From: Gonium pectorale | Taxonomy: Eukaryota; Chlorophyta; Chlorophyceae; Chlamydomonadales; Volvocaceae | Assembly (NCBI GenBank): GCA_001584585.1 | Contig: LSYV01000035.1 | Span: 210,427 to 274,426 of the forward strand | Length of the DNA stretch: 64,000 bases | Direction: 5' to 3' | Part shown: positions 58,301 to 64,000 of the stretch, piece after piece | Numbering within the stretch: position 1 is the stretch's first letter | Layout of the letters: every line of letters begins with the position of its first letter | Notes under the pieces: model-generated | Told to the model about the DNA's origin: nothing | The model's database searches: none | Seen by the model: the letters and a program-made list of their open reading frames with translations, nothing else | Translations under genes and position numbers: made by a program

Positions 58301-61300
58301 CAGGGGGCCGGGGTGCACCACCAAGTGGGTGGGAGCGCTCGATCCCGTGATAGCCGCCCTCAGCGCCGTCACGGAATTGGGAGCCGGCAGCATCTCATCC
58401 AGAATGCGCACAGAAGTCGAGGCCATATCCTGCGAGTGTAGCGGTAGTGGGCAAGCAAAAACGCGTTTCACGCGCTTGTCTACCGAGGGTCGCCTGAAAG
58501 CGGCGCCATGTCCTTGGGGAGCTGAGTTGTCCGCCACCGGAGAACGTTCAATACGCGCGCTCCGCGACGCTTGCCTGGAGCACTAGCCATAACTCACGCA
58601 AGCTTTGCCCGAAAGGTGTTAATTGTACAGCCAGGAGGCGAGCTCGCCATCCCTTCCAGGGTGTCGTACAGCCACGACCGCAGCTGGCGACGACATTAAC
58701 AGCTTTCCGCGCCTGTCACACGCAGCGACAGGCGGGTAGCAATACGCAGCGCAGACGGCGCCCCATTGACCAAGACCAACCCTCGACCGCAACAAGGGCC
58801 CAGTCACCTTACCTGCAGGTCGCGCTGTAGCAGGCGCGTCAGGCCCAGTATTCCTGGCGTGCAGGCCACTCGCAGCGTCACGGGCAGCGCCAGCGCCAGC
58901 CGGCCCTTGACCGCCGCGACGTCCTGCTGCAGCGCCGACAGCGCCTGCGCCTCGTAGGACAGCCGGTTCGCCGAGAAGGTGTACAGCCCAGAGCCCGAGC
59001 CGTCGTAGGTGCCGGCCGGCTCCGAGCCCCACACCACGGTGAGCGTCTTGAGGATGGACAGCGACACGGCGGTGCGCATGGTGGCCTGAATGGGCTCGGG
59101 CATGGGCGCCAGGCCCGCGCTGCTGGCCAGCTGGCTGCCCTCAGGGCTCAGCAAGTACCTGCGGGGCGAGAACGATGGGACGGGATTCAATGATAGATAC
59201 TAACCGTGCGGGGCTAGTAGCAACGCCGGGGAAGCCGCCAACAAGGCGGAGTGCGCAGTTGATGTGTGAGACGGCGGAGCAAAAGCCCCTAGCACGGCCA
59301 GCCATGCGAGGATTGGGTACGCTGTGACGACAAGCAAGACCGTCAACACTTGACACTTCTACTCGAGGCGCAGCGCCACTCACTCTACTAAGGCGCGCAG
59401 CAGCGGGCCCGAGTATCCGTATCCGGACAGATTGCGGTACAAGTACACGTACTGCACCATGGGCATGGGCCAGGTGCCGCTGAGCCCGTACAGCGACAAG
59501 CCGACGTTGGCCATCAGGTCTGCCGTCACGTTCGAGAACAGGCCGGAGCTGGTGGCCCGAGCCTGCTTGGATTTAGCGTGCGGGGAGGGGGGCGCAACAC
59601 ACTGAGCCAGCGCTCTCCTCGGGGCAAAGGTTATGTCGATGTCTGGCTAAGTATATGGCTCCAGGCCGTGAGCCAGTGCCTTTGCGAGCACAGATATTTG
59701 CGCCAAGGGCTTCCACGGGGTGAGCACCATGCTGCGCTGGGGCACCCGCAGTTCTCCCGTCAGCCCTACGCAAGCCGAGATTGAGCTACGCAGGGAGAGG
59801 GGTGCAGCCGCTCGCAAACTAACCTGCGTTATCACGGTGGTAAGGTTCGCCTTGGAGAGGCGGAGGGGCGCCGACACGCCCTCCACCACAAATTGAGCGC
59901 TGGCGAGGCCGGACGTGGAGCCCAGGGTCGCAGGGATGTAACCGATGGAGTTGGGCGTGCCGGCGATGGCCTTCAGCATGTCGTCCGGCGTAACTATAGG
60001 AGAGCCCTGCCAAAACGGCGCGATGAGATACAGTCGACTCGAAATCCAACAACCTCGGCAGACATACGATAAATGTGTGCGGATTTATCACCGGTAGTCA
60101 GCGCGGACTGCTTTCATTGCTGCGCTCAGCCTGCTGATGCATTCCTACGCTACCGCCGCCCTTCTTACCATTCCTGGCACGCTCCAAGCCCCGTTCGCAT
60201 TCAAAGCCACACCATCTCCCGGGCCACTTCTTCCCTCGTCCCCCTCCTGCACCCCGCTGACTGACCTGATAGGACGTTGTCACGCCACTCGCCCAGGATA
60301 CGCTGGTCCTCTGGCCCGTGGGCCACGCACTGCCGCAAGCCTTGGCCAGGTACCCGGTGAGCGCCCAGGTAGGGCCCGACGGCTGCGCCATCGCGAACAC
60401 GGTCACGGTGTGGTTCAGCAGTGTCTGAGCCGCAAACTCGCTGAACTTGTTCAGCGAGACCAGGTCCGGATCTGACCAGCTGGAGAGGTCGGCGGTGTAC
60501 AGGCGGGCCAGCAGGGCGCAGTTAAGCGTGAGGGAGGCGCTGGGCAGAGCCTTGTTGTAGTAGATTCCCAGGGCCGAGACGGCGATGGGCAGCTGCAGCA
60601 CGGCCACGGTGGTGGCAGCGGCAGGCTGGGAGGTGAGGGTCGTCCAGGTTGCCGAGTCCAGGGGCATGTCGGCCACCTGTGTGGGCGGGTGGGCGGGTGG
60701 GGTGGAACAGATGCGGGGATGGGGGTGGGCGGTACTCCAAGTTAATGACGTGGTCAAATTGGGATGCATCTAGTCCAAGGACGGTTCCAACACAGACTGA
60801 GGCGAAGGGCTTAATCGTCTTAGTACCTAAGCACCGCTTCGCCCGTAAGCACCTGCCGCAACGCTACAAACGACCCACGGGCCCCTTGCAAGCACAAACG
60901 GCCGTTGAACACCGCCGCTGTCGGTACCCCCACCACAAACACCTCTGCAAACAGCCAGGTGCAACGCACCTTGAAGTGGTTATAGCTCTTGTACATGTTC
61001 CTGTAGTCGGAGAACTCGGCCTGCGCCTCGATGCTGCCCACGGCGCGGTACGTCATGCTGATGGGCACGCGCGCGCGGCCAGACAGCACCTGCATCGCCT
61101 GGCGAATCATCATGGCAGATACGAAAGAGCCTGAGCCGTGCACCTGCGGACGAAGATGGGTGCATGAGAGGCGGGCGAAGTTGTATTGCGCACATGACAT
61201 GTAGCTTGAGCAGTGCAAGGGCTAAGGGAGGAAAACAATCGTCGAACCCGCCTTTCTCCACCCTCAACCCTAATTTTGACTTATGTTGTGCACCCGATGA

Positions 61301-64000
61301 GCTGATGGCGACAAAAAGAGTCACATAAGGGCCTCTTACAGTGAACTGGGGGGGACGCGAAACAGTGCTGCTGTACAAAATGTGTACGAAGGAAGTGTGA
61401 ACAATTGTTCCTCTGCACCAACGTTCGGTATACCTGGTATGCATCGCCAAGCATCAGTGTGCGCTTGGCATCACTGTTATCGGCGGTCAGGCCGGCCATG
61501 GTGTTCATGAGGTACGAGTCGCGCCGCTTGCTGAATACGAAGTTCCCCTGCCCGACGATGTCCGTCGTGGCCAGCTCCGTGATCCATTTGACCGAGGAAT
61601 CGATCACCAGGGTGGTGTTCAGGCTGTTCACGATGCTCTTGCGGATCTGGGGCTCGTCAGGAACGTGCACAGCAGGGCAGGCAGGGTGTGTCAGCAAAGC
61701 AAAGGCGCAAACACAAGAGGTACGATTGCCACATAGGCCGCTATTTTGCGTGCGTACCGAGGAGGGCAGCGGCACGAATCCGTACTCGTGCATGATGGCC
61801 GCCACATCATCCGAGAGCATGTAGTTGAGGAACTGCAGCAGCAGGCCACCTGATCAGGCAGCAGCAGGGGAGGCACAGTCCACAACGTTTAAGAGCATAC
61901 CGGTGCGGAAGAGCGCATTCCGACACACATGGCCAAAGACAAACAACCGAAGTGTCACCACTAGGTTGAACTGTGGGAGCGCGCTCAGGAAGCGTAATGC
62001 GCGCGGGCATGACGCACGAGCTGGCACGTACCGGACTGTTGCAGGAAGGTGAGGTTCTGGTACACGTAGAAGTAGGTGCCCAGCGTCATGGGCCACTGGT
62101 TGGGGTTGCCCGGAGAGGCAAAGACGGGGTTGACATTGATCCAGGAGGCATTGCCTAGGTCTGAAAGCGGGAACTGCTCGTTGATGAAGGCCTCCGAGGC
62201 CACCTCGGCGTCCTCCGAGACGAGCCGTGTGCCGTTTGCGTTACTAATGGCCACCTCCTGCAGGCCTGCAGGGCAGCAGACCAGCAGCGCGCAGCACAAG
62301 TCTCCCACCATGCCTGTCAGCACTGGGCCCGTCGAGGTACATAGGGCGTGACGACCAAGGGGAGAGCCGCCAGACCCCACGAGGCGGACCAACTGTGCAA
62401 GGGCGCAAGGATCCTGGCAAGCACACCTGCAAGAAGGCCCTGGCCACTCTCCACGTAGCCGAAGGAGTATGGAACGGCCGCAATCTGCTCCACCATCTGC
62501 GAGAGGGAACATGGAGGCACAAAACCCCAGGCACATCAGCAATTCGCCCCTGAGGCGAGCTTCGAACGGAACTGCATGTGCGCGCTGGTGCGGGTCATCG
62601 CAAGAGTTTTGCGTGCAGCTGTAGCACGGCAATAACGAAACAAAGGCACGGGGCCTGAGTCCGCAGGCCCTTTGCTGATGGGGCGTGCAGGGGCTTCCCA
62701 ACCTGCTGAGAGTTCTCAACGGTCTGCCAGCGGCCGGGTGTGTCGTCCGGCCAGTTGGTTGTGGTGCCGACTTGGCGGTTGTTGTTGGGCCCGGCCCCGG
62801 TAATGTTGGACCCCGGGTTGACCGCGTTCCACTCTTGCGGACAGGCCCTGCGGAACGACAGTGCAAAGGGCAACACGACGTGGCAACCACTACCTTCGCC
62901 GCACCCGCAGCCTCTTTTCGCACTAGTACGGTGGCGCATGAAGGCAAACAGGTCATAAACGCTAGATGCAGCGGCATGGAACAAGAAACGCTGCACTAAA
63001 CTCCTTGCAGTAACAATGGGCTGTCTTTCTCAAATGGATTCCGGCGGAGCCTCGCAGACGGGGCGGAGCCTCGCAGACGGGGCGGCTCTCCTGGTCAGTT
63101 TTTGCCGCAAGGCTTCGCTCTTACTGCTGCTACACCGGCACTCCACAACACTCGGTAACCCAGCGGCAATCAAAGTCCACTCACTTGCTGAGGTAGTTTG
63201 TAAGTGCATATGTGCTGCTAGAGCGGGGGTTGCGGTGCACGATGCGGATGGCTTGGGACATGGTGGCCAGGTCCGGCAGGTCCGGGTTGAGGCTGACGAT
63301 GGCAGGGTCGTTCCAGGTGGAGATGTTGCCGCGGAAGATGCGACCCAGCGTGCACGGGTCCAGGTACATGCCCTGGTTCGGATGCAGCGGGGCGGTTTGG
63401 GAGCTGGAGGGGCGCAGGACGCAGAGTGCAAGATACAATGGCATGCGAGCACAGACGGGCTAGGCCGGACAAGGCCATGCAGGAATTCACGTTCTACGGT
63501 AAACCGGCGTGCATGACCGATGCGGGCAAAGACTAGTGCCATTCGAGTTGTCTGGGCTCTGACTCTGGGACCGACAGCGTCCTACCCGCCTGTGCACGGG
63601 CACACGCTCACCCAGATCCCGTGCAAGGGCGCCCCTCACCTTTCCAATGCCAGGTAACGAATGAAATATGGAGACCGATCCCACCAGATACGGCACGTGA
63701 ATCATGGGCTGATTACGGGCTGCCGCGGCGTTAAAAAACGCCCCTGAGATAGGAACGTCCCCACAGCCAAAGGCAGATACTCCAGCATTGAAGTCCGTGC
63801 CGCCTGACCCGGATCCCACAGACCGGTACGACAAGGCCACTTTAGGTTTTGTACGGGCCATCATAGTATCCATGGCCTGCCGGGGTATGGGAGGACACGA
63901 CAGAGGGGTTGGACACAGGCCGGGTTGCGTGGCGGCCCAACGGCACGCGGTTATTGATTGAGGTGCACTTGGCTAAAACTAACGAAGCAGGGGAGGATGC
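55345..64000 (-). CDS. Tandem PstS-like anion-binding modules with C-terminal membrane anchor (5' end outside window)
   Basis: Nineteen exons in phase: 63640-63876, 63185-63372, 62703-62847, 62427-62496, 62032-62265, 61758-61849, 61434-61646, 60970-61143, 60266-60676, 59824-60006, 59384-59562, 58813-59158, 58253-58429, 57893-58018, 57408-57737, 56821-57053, 56228-56471, 55872-56021 and 55345-55596; 1327 residues in view. PstS proteins bind phosphate for bacterial ABC importers. Module 1 (partial) has YRSVGSGSGGTDFNAGVSAFG, LGRIFRGNISTWNDPAIVSL and TYALTNYLSK. Module 2 opens VHGSGSFVSAMMIRQ and has LARLYTADLSSWSDPDLVSL and NSIGYIPATLG. Module 3 opens TYDGSGSGLYTFSANRLSYE and has LAKIIRGDVRFWDDASIQ and YTALGFVAAAGLVS. 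A single hydrophobic helix (NIGVAALVLALVLSLTALVL) and a short basic tail end the protein. Inferred topology: modules outside, tail in the cytosol. The first exons and any signal peptide lie beyond the right edge. Confidence 0.88.
63043..63080. repeat. 19-bp tandem duplication in a PstS-like-gene intron
   Basis: ggcggagcctcgcagacgg is repeated exactly at 63043-63061 and 63062-63080, followed by a third partial copy (ggcgg), within the intron upstream of exon 62703-62847. Confidence 0.85.

Overview
This 64 kb window is nuclear DNA of a green alga, most likely a chlorophyte of the Chlamydomonadales type. Exons are GC-rich, most genes are split into many exons by introns of roughly 80-370 nt, and donors are mainly GTGAG/GTGCG with gcag acceptors. 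The gene set is eukaryotic and partly algal: kinesin, DDI1, p32/MAM33, a plant-type Sec23/24-like protein, polyamine oxidase, a DUF3605 protein, a SulP transporter with a transit-like leader. No bacterial operon signals, rRNA, tRNA or CRISPR were seen. All exon models below come from reading splice sites and reading-frame phase by eye. Family names rest on recognised motifs, because no database search was possible.

Layout. 1-2775: the end of a truncated gene, then repeat-rich DNA. 2776-4732 (+): a coiled-coil protein of unknown function. 5682-6434 (-): an unrecognised small protein. 6435-8683: a poorly resolved, repeat-bearing stretch with a 40-bp perfect palindrome and an orphan exon. 8684-9973 (-): a DUF3605 protein with an in-frame TGA before a conserved-looking tail. 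10946-14861 (-): a protein with an N-terminal MSP/ASH-like domain. 16005-18629 (+): polyamine oxidase. 21119-26276 (-): N-terminal-motor kinesin. 26652-31914 (+): GH63 glycosidase of the mannosylglycerate-hydrolase type. 32943-38481 (-): Sec23/Sec24-like protein. 38991-42159 (+): DDI1. 43260-44000 (-): p32/MAM33. 44435-45074 (+): an 87-residue unknown. 46885-53810 (+): a 23-exon gene that joins a rhodanese-like domain to a complete SulP anion transporter with STAS domain. 55345 to beyond the right edge (-): at least 19 exons encoding tandem PstS-like phosphate-binding modules followed by one transmembrane helix.

From 14 kb rightwards the genes mostly alternate in strand, giving short head-to-head promoter regions (375, 509 and 434 bp) and longer tail-to-tail spacers. 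There is no operon. A functional thread is anion handling: a plastid-targeted-looking SulP transporter with an inactive rhodanese domain lies next to a membrane-anchored multi-module anion-binding protein. Whether they cooperate is only a hypothesis. These two genes, and a kinesin intron flanked by a 10-bp direct repeat with splice sites inside it (an introner-like signature), are the most interesting items.
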